DNA from: an uncultured Alphaproteobacteria bacterium
GTDB lineage: Bacteria > Pseudomonadota > Alphaproteobacteria > Micropepsales > Micropepsaceae
Assembly: GCA_903857685.1 (NCBI GenBank)
Contig: CAIOFO010000009.1
Location: forward strand, 1-52,809
Reading direction: 5' to 3'
DNA length: 52,809 bases
In this document: positions 43,820 to 52,808 of the stretch, piece by piece
Numbering within the stretch: the stretch's first letter is position 1
Layout: each line of letters opens with the position of its first letter
Notes under the pieces: model-generated
Seen by the model: the letters and a program-made list of their open reading frames with translations, nothing else
What the model was told of the DNA's origin: nothing
Databases searched by the model: none
Made by a program: the position numbers and the translations under genes

Positions 43820-46291
43820 ATGCTTCCACCTCGGTTTCAGCAATGGTTCGCCGCGCGCGGCTGGACCATGCGTCCGCACCAATTGGCGCTGGTGGAAGCC
43901 GCGTCCCGCAATGAAAGCGTACTGCTGGTGGCGCCCACCGGCGGCGGCAAGACGCTGGCGGGCTTCCTGCCCAGCCTGATTGCGCTGGCCGACCGCCCGA
44001 AACGCGCGCGCGCGCAATCCCTCCATACCCTTTACATCTCGCCGCTCAAGGCTTTGGCGGTGGATGTGGCGCGCAATCTCGACGCGCCCATTGCCGAAAT
44101 GGAATTGCCGATCCGCGTTGAAACCCGCACCGGCGACACGCCGGCGGCCCGCAGGGCCCGCCAGCGCCACACCCCGCCCGACATCCTGCTCACCACGCCG
44201 GAACAGCTGGGCCTGCTGCTGGCCCATCCCCGGGCGGACAAATTGTTCGCCGGCCTCAAGACCGTGGTGCTGGACGAACTTCACGCCCTCTACAATTCCA
44301 AACGCGGCGATCTGCTGGCGCTGGGACTGGCGCGGCTGGCGATCCTGGCGCCCGGCCATCGCCGTGTCGGCCTGTCTGCGACAGTGGCCGACCCCAAGCC
44401 GGTGCAGCGTTTCCTGATGCCGCAGCCGCCCGGTGCTGACTCTCTCAGCATGTTGGTGCGGGGCCAGGCGGGGGCGCCGCCGAAAATCTCCATCAGTGCC
44501 TCGGATTCCTATGTGCCTTGGGCGGGACATCTGGCCCGCCATGCCATGGGTGATGTGCTGGCGGCGATCGGGGAGGCCAAGACCACCCTGATTTTCGTCA
44601 ACACGCGCAGCCAGGCGGAACGCACCTTCCAGGAATTGTGGCGCCTCAACGACCAGAACTGGCCCATCGCCCTGCATCATGGCTCGCTGGCGCCCGAACA
44701 GCGCCGCAAGGTGGAAGCAGCCATGGCCAAGGGCGCCTTGCGCGCCGTGGTCTGCACTTCGACTCTCGATCTGGGCATCGACTGGGGCGCGGTGGACAAG
44801 GTGATCTGCATCGGCGCGCCCAAGGGCGCGGCTAGGCTGGTGCAGCGCATCGGCCGCGCCAACCACCGGCTGGATGAGCCCAGCGAGGCGCTGTTGGTGC
44901 CCGCCAACCGTTTCGAGGTCCTGGAATGCAATGCCGCCCGCGATGCGGTGCTGGCGGGCGAGCTGGATGGCGAGCGGCTGAAAGCGGGCAGCCTTGATGT
45001 TCTGGCGCAGCATGTTCTTGGCATGGCGGTGGCCGCGCCCTTCGACGCCGATGCACTGTACGAAGAAGTGCGCAGCGCCTCACCCTATGCTGGGCTCACC
45101 CGCGCCGATTTCGATGCCGTGGTGGATTTTGTCGCCACCGGCGGTTATGCCCTCAAAAGCTATGACCGTTATGCCCGGTTGCGCAAAATGCCGGACGGCC
45201 CCACTTCAAAAAATATGTATCGTCTGGCGCATCCCCGCCTGGCGCAGACCTGGCGGTTGAATGCCGGGGTGATCGTCGAAGACCCCATGGTCGAGGTGCG
45301 GCTGCAATCGCGCGGCCGCCCGGCGGGCGGCGGCGGGCGCAGGCTGGGCCAGCTGGAGGAATATTTCATCGAGCAATTGTCGGTGGGCGATACTTTTGTT
45401 TTTTCGGGAGACGTGCTGCGCTTCGAGGGTCTGCGCGAAGATGCCGCTTACGTCACCCGCTCCAACGACAAGGAAGCGGAAATCCCATCCTACAATGGCG
45501 GCAAGTTTCCGCTTTCCACCTTCCTGGCCCAGCGGGTGCGCGAAATGATCAGCGCGCCGGAACGCTGGGGCGTGCTGCCCGAGCCGGTGCAGGAATGGCT
45601 GAAAATCCAGGAATGGCGCAGCGTCATTCCAAAACCCGGCCAGTTGCTGGTGGAACATTTTCCCCGCGGCAACCGGCATTACATGGTCTGCTATCCCTTC
45701 GAAGGACGGCTGGCGCACCAGACGCTGGGCATGCTGCTGACGCGGCGGCTGGAACGGCTTGGTCTCAGGCCGCTGGGCTTTGTCGCCAACGAATATGCGC
45801 TTGCCGTCTGGGCGGCCAGGGACATGGGCGGGGCGGACCTGGACGCCCTGTTCGACGAGGACATGCTGGGCGACGACCTGGATGCTTGGCTGGCGGATTC
45901 CAATCTCTACAAGCGCACTTTCCGCAATGTCGCCATCATCGCCGGGCTGATCGAGCGCAGGATGCCGGGCAAGGAAAAGACCGGGCGGCAAGTGACATTT
46001 TCCTCCGACCTGATCTACGACGTGCTGCGGAGCCACGAACCCGACCATGTGCTGCTGCGCGCCACCTACGCCGATGCCGGCACCGGCTTGCTCGACATTG
46101 CCCGCCTCTCGGATATGCTGGTGCGGATCAAGAAGCGAATCGTGACGCGGCGGCTGGACCGGGTATCGCCGCTGGCGGTGCCGGCGCTCCTGGAAATTTC
46201 CCGCGAAATGGTGGCGCGGGGCGAGGTGGAAGAAGATATTTTGCGCGAAAATGAAGACGCGCTGATCGCGGATGCAATGCGTGTGGACTGA
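43820..46291 (+). CDS. Ligase-associated DEXH-box (Lhr-type) DNA helicase
   Basis: This 823-residue superfamily 2 helicase has Walker A A-P-T-G-G-G-K-T near residue 37, the DEXH box L-D-E-L-H near 153, motif III L-S-A-T-V near 188, and motif VI Q-R-I-G-R-A-N-H-R near 345. The long C-terminal Lhr-core/winged-helix part covers about residues 400-823. The length fits the ligase-associated helicases that accompany an ATP-dependent DNA ligase, a beta-lactamase-fold exonuclease and PdeM in bacteria. Here only PdeM follows, overlapping by 20 bases. The role is DNA repair by association. No ligase or exonuclease gene is seen in the window. Confidence 0.9.
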   Translation: MLPPRFQQWFAARGWTMRPHQLALVEAASRNESVLLVAPTGGGKTLAGFLPSLIALADRPKRARAQSLHTLYISPLKALAVDVARNLDAPIAEMELPIRVETRTGDTPAARRARQRHTPPDILLTTPEQLGLLLAHPRADKLFAGLKTVVLDELHALYNSKRGDLLALGLARLAILAPGHRRVGLSATVADPKPVQRFLMPQPPGADSLSMLVRGQAGAPPKISISASDSYVPWAGHLARHAMGDVLAAIGEAKTTLIFVNTRSQAERTFQELWRLNDQNWPIALHHGSLAPEQRRKVEAAMAKGALRAVVCTSTLDLGIDWGAVDKVICIGAPKGAARLVQRIGRANHRLDEPSEALLVPANRFEVLECNAARDAVLAGELDGERLKAGSLDVLAQHVLGMAVAAPFDADALYEEVRSASPYAGLTRADFDAVVDFVATGGYALKSYDRYARLRKMPDGPTSKNMYRLAHPRLAQTWRLNAGVIVEDPMVEVRLQSRGRPAGGGGRRLGQLEEYFIEQLSVGDTFVFSGDVLRFEGLREDAAYVTRSNDKEAEIPSYNGGKFPLSTFLAQRVREMISAPERWGVLPEPVQEWLKIQEWRSVIPKPGQLLVEHFPRGNRHYMVCYPFEGRLAHQTLGMLLTRRLERLGLRPLGFVANEYALAVWAARDMGGADLDALFDEDMLGDDLDAWLADSNLYKRTFRNVAIIAGLIERRMPGKEKTGRQVTFSSDLIYDVLRSHEPDHVLLRATYADAGTGLLDIARLSDMLVRIKKRIVTRRLDRVSPLAVPALLEISREMVARGEVEEDILRENEDALIADAMRVD

Positions 46292-46976
46292 TCTTGCCAT
46301 AACCGTCAACGGCGAACGCCTGTTGCTCGACAGATCCGGCGCGGCTTTCTGGCCGGAGCAGGCGACGCTGGTCTTTGCCGACCTGCATCTGGAAAAAGGC
46401 AGTTCCTATGCCAGCGGCCGCCAGTTCCTGCCGCCCTACGACAGCCATGCCACCCTCACGCGCATGGCGGCGGCGGTCGCGCGCTTCAATCCCCGGCGCA
46501 TCATCGCCCTGGGAGATTCCTTTCATGACAAGGACGCCGCCGGGCGCCTTCCGGCCGAAGCCCGCGCCATGCTGGCGGCCCTGAAGGGCGAGTTCGTCTG
46601 GATCGCGGGCAATCACGATCCCCATCCGCCGGGCTGGCTGGGCGGCACGGTGACGGGGGAATGGTCGGCGGGCGGTCTTACATTCCGCCATGAGCCGTCC
46701 GAACAATGCCGACCCGGCGAAATCGCCGGCCATCTGCATCCGGTGGCGCGGGTCGCCAAATGGGGCCGTAGCGTGCGGCGGCGTTGTTTCGCCGCCGACG
46801 GCAGCCGCATGATCCTGCCCTCCTTCGGCGCCTATACCGGCGGGCTGGATGTGGGCGAGGAGCCCATCGCCAGGCTGTTCGGGACGAGCTTTCACGCCTA
46901 CATGCTGGGCAGTGAGCGGGTTTATGCCATCCCGCGTGAACAGGGCGGCAAGGATCGCGTCAGGCCGGTCGTCTGA
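46272..46976 (+). CDS. pdeM: Ligase-associated DNA-damage-response endonuclease PdeM
   Basis: This 234-residue calcineurin-like metallophosphoesterase is of the ligase-associated PdeM group. Metal-ligand motifs are D-L-H-L-E-K (about 37), L-G-D-S-F-H-D (about 80), G-N-H-D-P (about 115) and G-H-L-H-P (about 154). It starts inside the helicase gene (20-base overlap), so both proteins are made together. The gene end overlaps the convergent TIGR02186 gene by 17 bases. Family members are thought to act as nucleases in repair; the reaction here is inferred. Confidence 0.88.
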   Translation: MQCVWTDLAITVNGERLLLDRSGAAFWPEQATLVFADLHLEKGSSYASGRQFLPPYDSHATLTRMAAAVARFNPRRIIALGDSFHDKDAAGRLPAEARAMLAALKGEFVWIAGNHDPHPPGWLGGTVTGEWSAGGLTFRHEPSEQCRPGEIAGHLHPVARVAKWGRSVRRRCFAADGSRMILPSFGAYTGGLDVGEEPIARLFGTSFHAYMLGSERVYAIPREQGGKDRVRPVV

Positions 46977-47718
46977 AAATGACGGACGACAGCCAGCCCA
47001 TGACCAATGCCATGACGACGGTCGCCAGGCCGTAACCGAAGGGCTGGTCGTGTGCCCAGTTGTAGAGGCGGCGTTCCAGCCCGGTCTGGTCAATGAACAG
47101 AGGCGTGGACTGGGCGCTTACGACATTGCCGCCCCGCAGCAGAAACACTTCCACATCATATTGGCCGCGCGTGACACCCGCCGGGACCGGGACATGGGCG
47201 CGAAACAGGGTCTCGCTGAGGAATTCCACGCCCAGCGGGGCCTCGCGATAGAGCCCCTGGTCACCCATCAGCCGCAACGCCGCCTGGCGGAAGGGCTCGA
47301 CCTCATGATGGGCATGCACGGTATCGGGCTGAAGATTGGCGACGCCGATGCCGTAACGGGCCAGTGCTGCCGCCTGGGGCGCGATCTGCGCCAGCGGCCG
47401 GCTGCTGGCCAGATAGTAGAAGGCCGGCATGCCCGACAGGGTGGCGGCGTCATGATTGATCCACACCCCCGCCACCCGGTCGCGCCGCCGCACGGTCAGC
47501 GCCGCGTCGGGGCCGCGCACCACCACCACGATATCGCGTCCCGCCGCTTTTTCCTGGCGCTCGACATCGCCGAACACCACGATATCGCTGCCGGTATAAT
47601 TGGAGGTGATCTGGATCAGGTCCTGGCTTACCCCCGAAACCAGATCCTCTTCACCCAGCGCAGGGCCGAAGCACGACAAGGCGAAGAACAGGGAAAGGAA
47701 TATGCGCCGCCGCATCAT
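46960..47718 (-). CDS. TIGR02186-type alphaproteobacterial membrane protein
   Basis: This 252-residue protein has a signal peptide (M-M-R-R-R-I-F-L-S-L-F-F, cleavage near A-L-G-E), a periplasmic domain and one C-terminal transmembrane helix (about 228-248). It matches the general make-up of the uncharacterised TIGR02186 family: I-T-S-N-Y-T-G-S-D-I-V-V-F-G near residue 36, V-V-V-R-G-P near 66, and Y-D-V-E-V-F-L-L-R-G-G near 187. The start at 47718 overlaps the TauE gene stop, so it is translated with the exporter. Function is unknown. Recurring linkage to TauE/SafE exporters suggests a periplasmic partner for anion export. Confidence 0.8.
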   Translation of the reverse strand: MMRRRIFLSLFFALSCFGPALGEEDLVSGVSQDLIQITSNYTGSDIVVFGDVERQEKAAGRDIVVVVRGPDAALTVRRRDRVAGVWINHDAATLSGMPAFYYLASSRPLAQIAPQAAALARYGIGVANLQPDTVHAHHEVEPFRQAALRLMGDQGLYREAPLGVEFLSETLFRAHVPVPAGVTRGQYDVEVFLLRGGNVVSAQSTPLFIDQTGLERRLYNWAHDQPFGYGLATVVMALVMGWLSSVIFRRPA

Positions 47719-48629
47719 GTCCCCAGCGTCAAGGCATAGAGATCGCCGGGCGGCATCACCAGTCCCCATAGCAGCCGCAGGAACACCGCTAGCACCAACA
47801 GCGCCATCAGGAAGCGAATGCGCTCGCCGCCCAGCCTGCCGCCCACCCGGACGCCGAACTGGGCTCCCACCACGCCGCCGGCAATCAGGGTCGCCGCCAG
47901 CACAATATCCACCGCGTAATTGCTGGTCGCCTGCAGCAGGGTGGTGAGGGTGGTGATGCCGATGATCTGCACCAGCGACGTGCCGATCACCACATTGGTG
48001 GGCATGCGCAGGAGATAGATCATCGCCGGCACGATGATGAAGCCGCCGCCAATGCCCATGATGGCGCTGAGCGCCCCGGTGACAAAGCCGATCAGGATGG
48101 GCGGGATGACGCTGATGTAAAGCCGCGACTGGCGGAAACGCAGGCGCAGCGGCAGGCCGTGAATCCAGACATGATTGACCGGATGCACCGGTGGCGGCCC
48201 GCCCGCCCGCGCCGTGCGCAGCGCCACCCAGCTTTCATTCAGCATCAGGCTGCCCACCGCGCCCAGCAGCACGACATAGGACAGCGACACCATCAAATCC
48301 ATCTGCCCCGCCCGGCGCATGACGGCGAACAGCCAGACGCCAAACACGGTGCCGATGATGCCGCCGGACAGCATTACGCCCGCCATGGTGAAATCAATCG
48401 CCCGCTTGCGCCATTGCGCCAGCGCCCCCGAAATGGAGGATGCGGTGATGTGGCTGAGGGTCGTGGCCACCGCCACGGTCGAAGGTATGCCGTAGAACAC
48501 CAGCAGCGGCGTCAGCAGGAAGCCGCCGCCCACGCCGAACAGGCCTGACAGGAAGCCGACACCCAGACCCATGCCCAGAATGACCAGCCAATGCACCGAC
48601 ATCTCTGCGACAGGCAGATAGATTTCCAT
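47715..48629 (-). CDS. Sulfite exporter TauE/SafE family permease
   Basis: This 304-residue inner-membrane protein has about eight or nine hydrophobic helices arranged as two repeats. Each repeat has the family glycine-rich motif: G-F-L-S-G-L-F-G-V-G-G-G-F-L-L-T-P near residue 24 and G-A-L-S-A-I-M-G-I-G-G-G-F-I-I-V-P near 185. The family exports sulfite, sulfoacetate or related organosulfur anions, but most members are untested. The stop overlaps the downstream TIGR02186 gene. Confidence 0.92.
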   Translation of the reverse strand: MEIYLPVAEMSVHWLVILGMGLGVGFLSGLFGVGGGFLLTPLLVFYGIPSTVAVATTLSHITASSISGALAQWRKRAIDFTMAGVMLSGGIIGTVFGVWLFAVMRRAGQMDLMVSLSYVVLLGAVGSLMLNESWVALRTARAGGPPPVHPVNHVWIHGLPLRLRFRQSRLYISVIPPILIGFVTGALSAIMGIGGGFIIVPAMIYLLRMPTNVVIGTSLVQIIGITTLTTLLQATSNYAVDIVLAATLIAGGVVGAQFGVRVGGRLGGERIRFLMALLVLAVFLRLLWGLVMPPGDLYALTLGT

Positions 48630-48715
48630 TCCGGGCGCCCGAATCGCGCGGCAGCGCGCGTGGCGGCAATTTGCGCGCCGCCCGCCTGAGGGTCAACCGC
48701 AGCGATGCAATGGGA

Positions 48716-51190
48716 TCAATTGCCGGACAGGTCCGCCATTTCGGGCGGCACATTGGCGGCGCGGTTCAGCGGCGCGGCGTGGAAGGTGGCGGCCGATTTC
48801 TGCGCCGCGTTGCGGTCGTCGTCGGAAAGCTGGGTGGTCAGCACGCTGAGGCGCGACTTGGATTCCGCGTCCCCGGCGCCCGCCGCGATGGCATACCATT
48901 TATAGGCGTCGAGCAGGCTCTGGGGCACGCCATCGCCGCGCTCATACAGCACCGCCAGATTGAACTGGGAATCCGCCAGGCCCAGGGCTGCGGCCTTGGC
49001 GAACCAGCGCGCCGCTTCAGCCATGTCTTTTTTGCCGGCTGCGCCGCTGGCATAGGCCACGGCCAGATTGTGCATTGCCTTGCGATTGCCCTGGTTGGCG
49101 GCGAGCGAATACCAGTGGGTAGCGATGGCGGGATTTGCGGGTACGCCCTGGCCGCGTTCATAGACCGCGCCCAGGCGATATTGCGCCACGGCCTGGCCCT
49201 GCTCGGCGGCGCGCTCCAGCCATTTGGCGCCATCGGCGGGATTGGCGGGCACGCCGTCGCCGTCGAGTTCCTTCAGGCCGAGAATGGTTTGCGCGATGGC
49301 GTTGCCGCCATTGGCCAACTGGGTGACGTGATCGAGCGTCGGCACCGGACCCTTGGCTTGCGCCTGGGGCGCGTTTTGCGGCGGCTGGTTCTGGGCCTGG
49401 GGCGCTGCGGCAGCGGGGCGGGCAGGAACGGCGCGCACCGGGCGCTGCTGCTGCGGCAAGGAGGCGCCCGAGGACGGCATGTTTTCCGGCACCGGGGTGA
49501 AAGGCGCGTTGTTGTGGACGGCCTGCTGGGCCGGAGCGCCGGCGATGCCCGACTGGCCGCCGGGATGCAGCTTCTGGCTCAGCACGATGCCGCCGGCCAG
49601 GGCCAGGACGATGATGCCGCCAATGATCGCGGGCACCAGATAGCGGGAACGCGCGCGCGCTTCATTCGGGGCGGCGGCATCGGACGAACCCCAAGCGAAG
49701 CCCAGCTTGCCGCTGCGGCCGGCTTCGGCTTCGGCGGCGGCACGGGCGCTGCGGCGCGCGGCGGCAAGGAAATTCTCGTCCGCCACGGCATGGGCTTCCT
49801 GTGCCTGGGCGTCCGGTGCGAAGGCGCCGGTGGCGAAAGCATCGGCGGCGAAAGGATCCTGGTCGTGCACCAGCGGCGGTTCGCTGGCAAAGGCGGTGGC
49901 GGGATCGAAATTCTCGGCCCCGAAGGGCGGAACGGTTTCGGCAAATGGCGGCGCCTCGAAACCGCTGTCGGGAGCGGCGAAACTTTTCTGGTCGAAGAGT
50001 GCGGGGTCATAGGCCGGTTCAACCGCCGCCGAAGGCAGGATGGGCTTGCCGCCGCCGGCCAGATTGGCGCGCAGTTCATGCATCAATTCATTGTGGTTCT
50101 TTTCCACCGTGTCCATGCGCCGCGTCACCGCCCGCATGGCATCTTCCAGCGGGGCGGCGGGGTCATAGCTTTCCAGACGGCTGACCAGCGACCCCAGGGC
50201 GCGCTCGATGCTGTCCAGACGCCGCTCCAGGGTGGGATCGGCATTCTCGGCTTCCAGTTTTTCCAGGCTCTCTTCCAGGCGGCTGAGGGCGCCTTCGGTT
50301 TCGGCATTGCGCTTCTGAATTTCGGCCTGGTCGCCGGCGCGAATACCGGCCTGGGCTTCCAGCCGCTCCAGCGCATGGTCGAGCGCATTGGTGTTGAAGT
50401 GCGAGGCTTTCTCCACCGCTGCCAGGCGCTGGTCCAGGGTGCGTGCAGTCTCCGCCTCAAAGGCGGCGAAGCGGGTGCGGGTATCTTCTTCCGCCGCTGC
50501 GACACGGGCTTCCAGGCGGTGGGCGGTGCCTTCGACATCGGTGCGCACCTGGCCAATCCGTCCGGCCATCTGCTCAAGATTGCCGGCCACGACGGCGGCC
50601 TGCTGCGCCGACTGGGTGGCAGTCTGGGTAATCTGGTCGGCCAGGCGCGACAGGCCCTGGTGCAGCGCCTTGACCGCGTCCTTCAGGCCGTCCTGGGCTT
50701 GGCCGCGCTCCAGCCTTTCGAGCCGGTCGCCGATATTCATGACATGGCCGCCAAGCTGGTCGAAGGCCTGGGCCTGCTCGCGGGTGGCGATGTTGATCTC
50801 GGTGGCGGTCTTGTTCATCGCCCGGTTGTTTTCGGACTGGCTGCGCTCAGCGGAATCCAGCCGGCGCCCCACCGTGCGCAAATGTTCTTCGATGCGGCGA
50901 TAGGCTTCCGAGGATTCCGCTTCCGTCCGGCTTACCCGGGACAGCATGTCCTCGCTGTCGCGGCGGCTGGCCGAGGTGGGCGGCAGCCCCCAGGGGTCGA
51001 GCGGCGCACGCTCATAGGGCCGGTCATAGGGCATGGCAGGTGCCTCTTCGCCCATGTCCGAAAAGCTGCGCAAAATACGGCGCGTCAGCCACTCCCCGAC
51101 CGACAAACCTTCTCGCCTGGCAGCGGCGCGCGCTGCTTCCCGCGCTTCTGGCGGGATGCCGGCAACATTCCAGGGAAGCTCTGCTCGCAT
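48716..51190 (-). CDS. Large coiled-coil, single-TM, Sel1-repeat protein (PodJ-like architecture)
   Basis: This 824-residue protein has a short charged N-terminal helix domain (1-45) and a long cytoplasmic coiled-coil region (about 90-360; many E/R/Q heptads). A Pro/Ala/Glu-rich linker follows, then one transmembrane segment (about 510-532, P-A-I-I-G-G-I-I-V-L-A-L-A-G-G-I-V-L). A periplasmic part with a Q/P/A-rich linker carries three to four Sel1 repeats (about 645-790; A-K-W-L-E-R-A-A-E-Q-G, A-V-Y-E-R-G-Q-G-V-P). This order resembles the alphaproteobacterial polar organiser PodJ, which has a terminal peptidoglycan-binding domain that is not seen here. A role in cell-pole or envelope organisation is inference. 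Confidence 0.78.
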   Translation of the reverse strand: MRAELPWNVAGIPPEAREAARAAARREGLSVGEWLTRRILRSFSDMGEEAPAMPYDRPYERAPLDPWGLPPTSASRRDSEDMLSRVSRTEAESSEAYRRIEEHLRTVGRRLDSAERSQSENNRAMNKTATEINIATREQAQAFDQLGGHVMNIGDRLERLERGQAQDGLKDAVKALHQGLSRLADQITQTATQSAQQAAVVAGNLEQMAGRIGQVRTDVEGTAHRLEARVAAAEEDTRTRFAAFEAETARTLDQRLAAVEKASHFNTNALDHALERLEAQAGIRAGDQAEIQKRNAETEGALSRLEESLEKLEAENADPTLERRLDSIERALGSLVSRLESYDPAAPLEDAMRAVTRRMDTVEKNHNELMHELRANLAGGGKPILPSAAVEPAYDPALFDQKSFAAPDSGFEAPPFAETVPPFGAENFDPATAFASEPPLVHDQDPFAADAFATGAFAPDAQAQEAHAVADENFLAAARRSARAAAEAEAGRSGKLGFAWGSSDAAAPNEARARSRYLVPAIIGGIIVLALAGGIVLSQKLHPGGQSGIAGAPAQQAVHNNAPFTPVPENMPSSGASLPQQQRPVRAVPARPAAAAPQAQNQPPQNAPQAQAKGPVPTLDHVTQLANGGNAIAQTILGLKELDGDGVPANPADGAKWLERAAEQGQAVAQYRLGAVYERGQGVPANPAIATHWYSLAANQGNRKAMHNLAVAYASGAAGKKDMAEAARWFAKAAALGLADSQFNLAVLYERGDGVPQSLLDAYKWYAIAAGAGDAESKSRLSVLTTQLSDDDRNAAQKSAATFHAAPLNRAANVPPEMADLSGN

Positions 51191-51283
51191 CTCGAATCAA
51201 TCGCACCGCGCACCCGCTATAGAAGGTATCGGCGCCAAGATATAGTGTAAAGGAATGATGTAGGTACGAGGCGCTGGGGCAGG

Positions 51284-51340
51284 CGTTAAGGGGTCAGTCA
51301 TGCACAGAGTTTTGGTACCATAGCCTTAACGGGGCGTTAG
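51284..51340. promoter_or_regulatory. TTAA-containing inverted repeat upstream of the Sel1 gene
   Basis: CGTTAAGG (51284-51291) and CCTTAACG (51324-51331) form an 8-bp inverted repeat 32 bases apart. The second arm is part of TTAA-CGGGGCG-TTAG (51326-51340), one base from the CtrA full-site consensus TTAA-N7-TTAA. It lies about 95-150 bases before the Sel1 gene start. No firm -35/-10 pair could be assigned. A GCCGGCCGGC palindrome plus T5 (51344-51358) overlaps the end of the CAP gene. Confidence 0.35.
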
Positions 51341-51354
51341 CGCCGGCCGGCTTT

Positions 51355-52023
51355 TTAATCGGGCGCCTTTGCGCCCTCGGCGCCGCGCAGGCGTAGGGGT
51401 GGGGTTGCGGTCTGGCCCGCCAGACTGGCCGCGGCGGCGCTGGGAAATTCCGTGACCGTGCTTTTGGGGTCCCGCTGGGCCTTGATTCCAAAATCCGAGG
51501 CAAAAAGCTGGGCGACATAGACGGTATCGCCGTTGACCGCCGCCCCCACCCCGGTGCGGTCGTAACCGGCGAAGGCGAGATTTTCCCGGTGCGGCTGGCT
51601 TTTCATCCATTCATCGAGGAACCGCTGGGCGAACTGTTCCACGTCCACGCCGCTCTGCTTGAGGTAATGCTGCGCTGCGAGATTTTCCCCCAGCAGGCCC
51701 TGCCATTTGGCGTCCTCGGCCATCAGCAGGGTGGCGGAGGTGTCGCCATTGGGCGCCGCATGGGCGAGATAGTTCTTCTCCGCCATGTCGCTGGCCCGCG
51801 CCCGTGCAATGCGGGCCAACTCCGGGTCCAGCGCCAGGGGCTTGGCATCGGGATCCAGCTTGAGCCGCTGTTCCTCGATCAGGGCGGCGATGCGTGTTTC
51901 CAGCGCCGTCATCTGCGCCTTGGGATCGGGGGCTGCGGGCACTTGCGGCGCGGCGGCACAACCCGCAAGCGCGAGAAAAGCCAGGATGAAGATCAGGGGC
52001 CTTACGATTGCCGGCTTGGTCAT
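51355..52023 (-). CDS. CAP (SCP-like) domain lipoprotein
   Basis: This 222-residue secreted protein has a lipoprotein signal with lipobox L-A-G-C (Cys about residue 22), so it should be lipid-anchored. A CAP/SCP domain follows: A-R-A-S-D-M-A near 77, L-G-E-N-L-A near 108, W-M-K-S-Q-P-H-R-E-N-L near 137, and Y-V-A-Q-L-F near 166. CAP proteins are a widespread extracellular family whose bacterial functions are largely unknown. The frame is open far upstream, but ATG 52023 gives the correct signal peptide. It lies 2 bases after the thiolase stop, so co-transcription is likely. Confidence 0.88.
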   Translation of the reverse strand: MTKPAIVRPLIFILAFLALAGCAAAPQVPAAPDPKAQMTALETRIAALIEEQRLKLDPDAKPLALDPELARIARARASDMAEKNYLAHAAPNGDTSATLLMAEDAKWQGLLGENLAAQHYLKQSGVDVEQFAQRFLDEWMKSQPHRENLAFAGYDRTGVGAAVNGDTVYVAQLFASDFGIKAQRDPKSTVTEFPSAAAASLAGQTATPPLRLRGAEGAKAPD

Positions 52024-52025
52024 GA

Positions 52026-52808
52026 TCAGGCGGGCAATATCTCGAACAGACCGGCCGCGCCCATGCCGCCGCCGATGCACATGGTGACGACGCCCAGCCT
52101 GGCGCCGCGCCGGCGGCCTTCCAGCAGCAGGTGACCCGTCATGCGCGCCCCCGACATGCCGTAGGGATGGCCGATGGAGATCGCCCCGCCATTCACGTTC
52201 ATCCGGTCCTGGGGAATGCCCAGCCTGTCGCGGCAATAGAGCACCTGGCAGGCGAAGGCTTCATTCAGTTCCCACAGATCGATGTCTTCGACCTTCAGAT
52301 TGTGGCGTTTCAGCAGCTTGGGTACGGCAAGGGCGGGACCGATGCCCATTTCCTCCGGCTCGACTCCGGCCACGGCGAAGCCCCTGAAAATGCCCAGCGG
52401 CTTCAGGCCTTTCCTGGCGGCCAGATCGGCGCCCATCACCACGCTGGCCGAGGCGCCGTCGGAGAATTGCGAGGCATTGCCGGCGGTGACGTTGGTGCCT
52501 TCCATGACCTGCTGGCCGCCATGATGCACCGGCTTCAATGCCGCCAGCCCTTCCAATGTCGTGTCGGGCCGGTTGCATTCGTCATGATCCACCACGACAT
52601 CCACCAAGGTTTCCGCGCCGCTAGCCTTGTCGATCTTTTTCATTTTGGCGGTGATGGGAACGATCTCATCCATGAATTTTCCGGCTGTCTGCGCCGCCGC
52701 GGTGCGCTGCTGGCTTGAAAAGGCATATTCATCACAGGCCGCCCGGCTGATGTTGTAGCGCTGGGCCACGATTTCGGCGGTTTCAATCATGCTCATCCAT
52801 AGAGCAGG
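52026..52808 (-). CDS. Acetyl-CoA C-acyltransferase (thiolase), C-terminal part; 5' end outside window
   Basis: The gene runs off the right edge; 260 codons are visible, roughly the last two thirds of a thiolase. [12 protein letters not shown] near the edge is internal to the family, so the ATG in view is not the start. The N-terminal nucleophile Cys is not visible. Present are N-E-A-F-A, the catalytic His in [14 protein letters not shown] and the C-terminal catalytic Cys in [11 protein letters not shown]. Such enzymes work in beta-oxidation or make acetoacetyl-CoA. Direction of use cannot be told. Confidence 0.92.
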   Translation of the reverse strand, partial: PALWMSMIETAEIVAQRYNISRAACDEYAFSSQQRTAAAQTAGKFMDEIVPITAKMKKIDKASGAETLVDVVVDHDECNRPDTTLEGLAALKPVHHGGQQVMEGTNVTAGNASQFSDGASASVVMGADLAARKGLKPLGIFRGFAVAGVEPEEMGIGPALAVPKLLKRHNLKVEDIDLWELNEAFACQVLYCRDRLGIPQDRMNVNGGAISIGHPYGMSGARMTGHLLLEGRRRGARLGVVTMCIGGGMGAAGLFEILPA

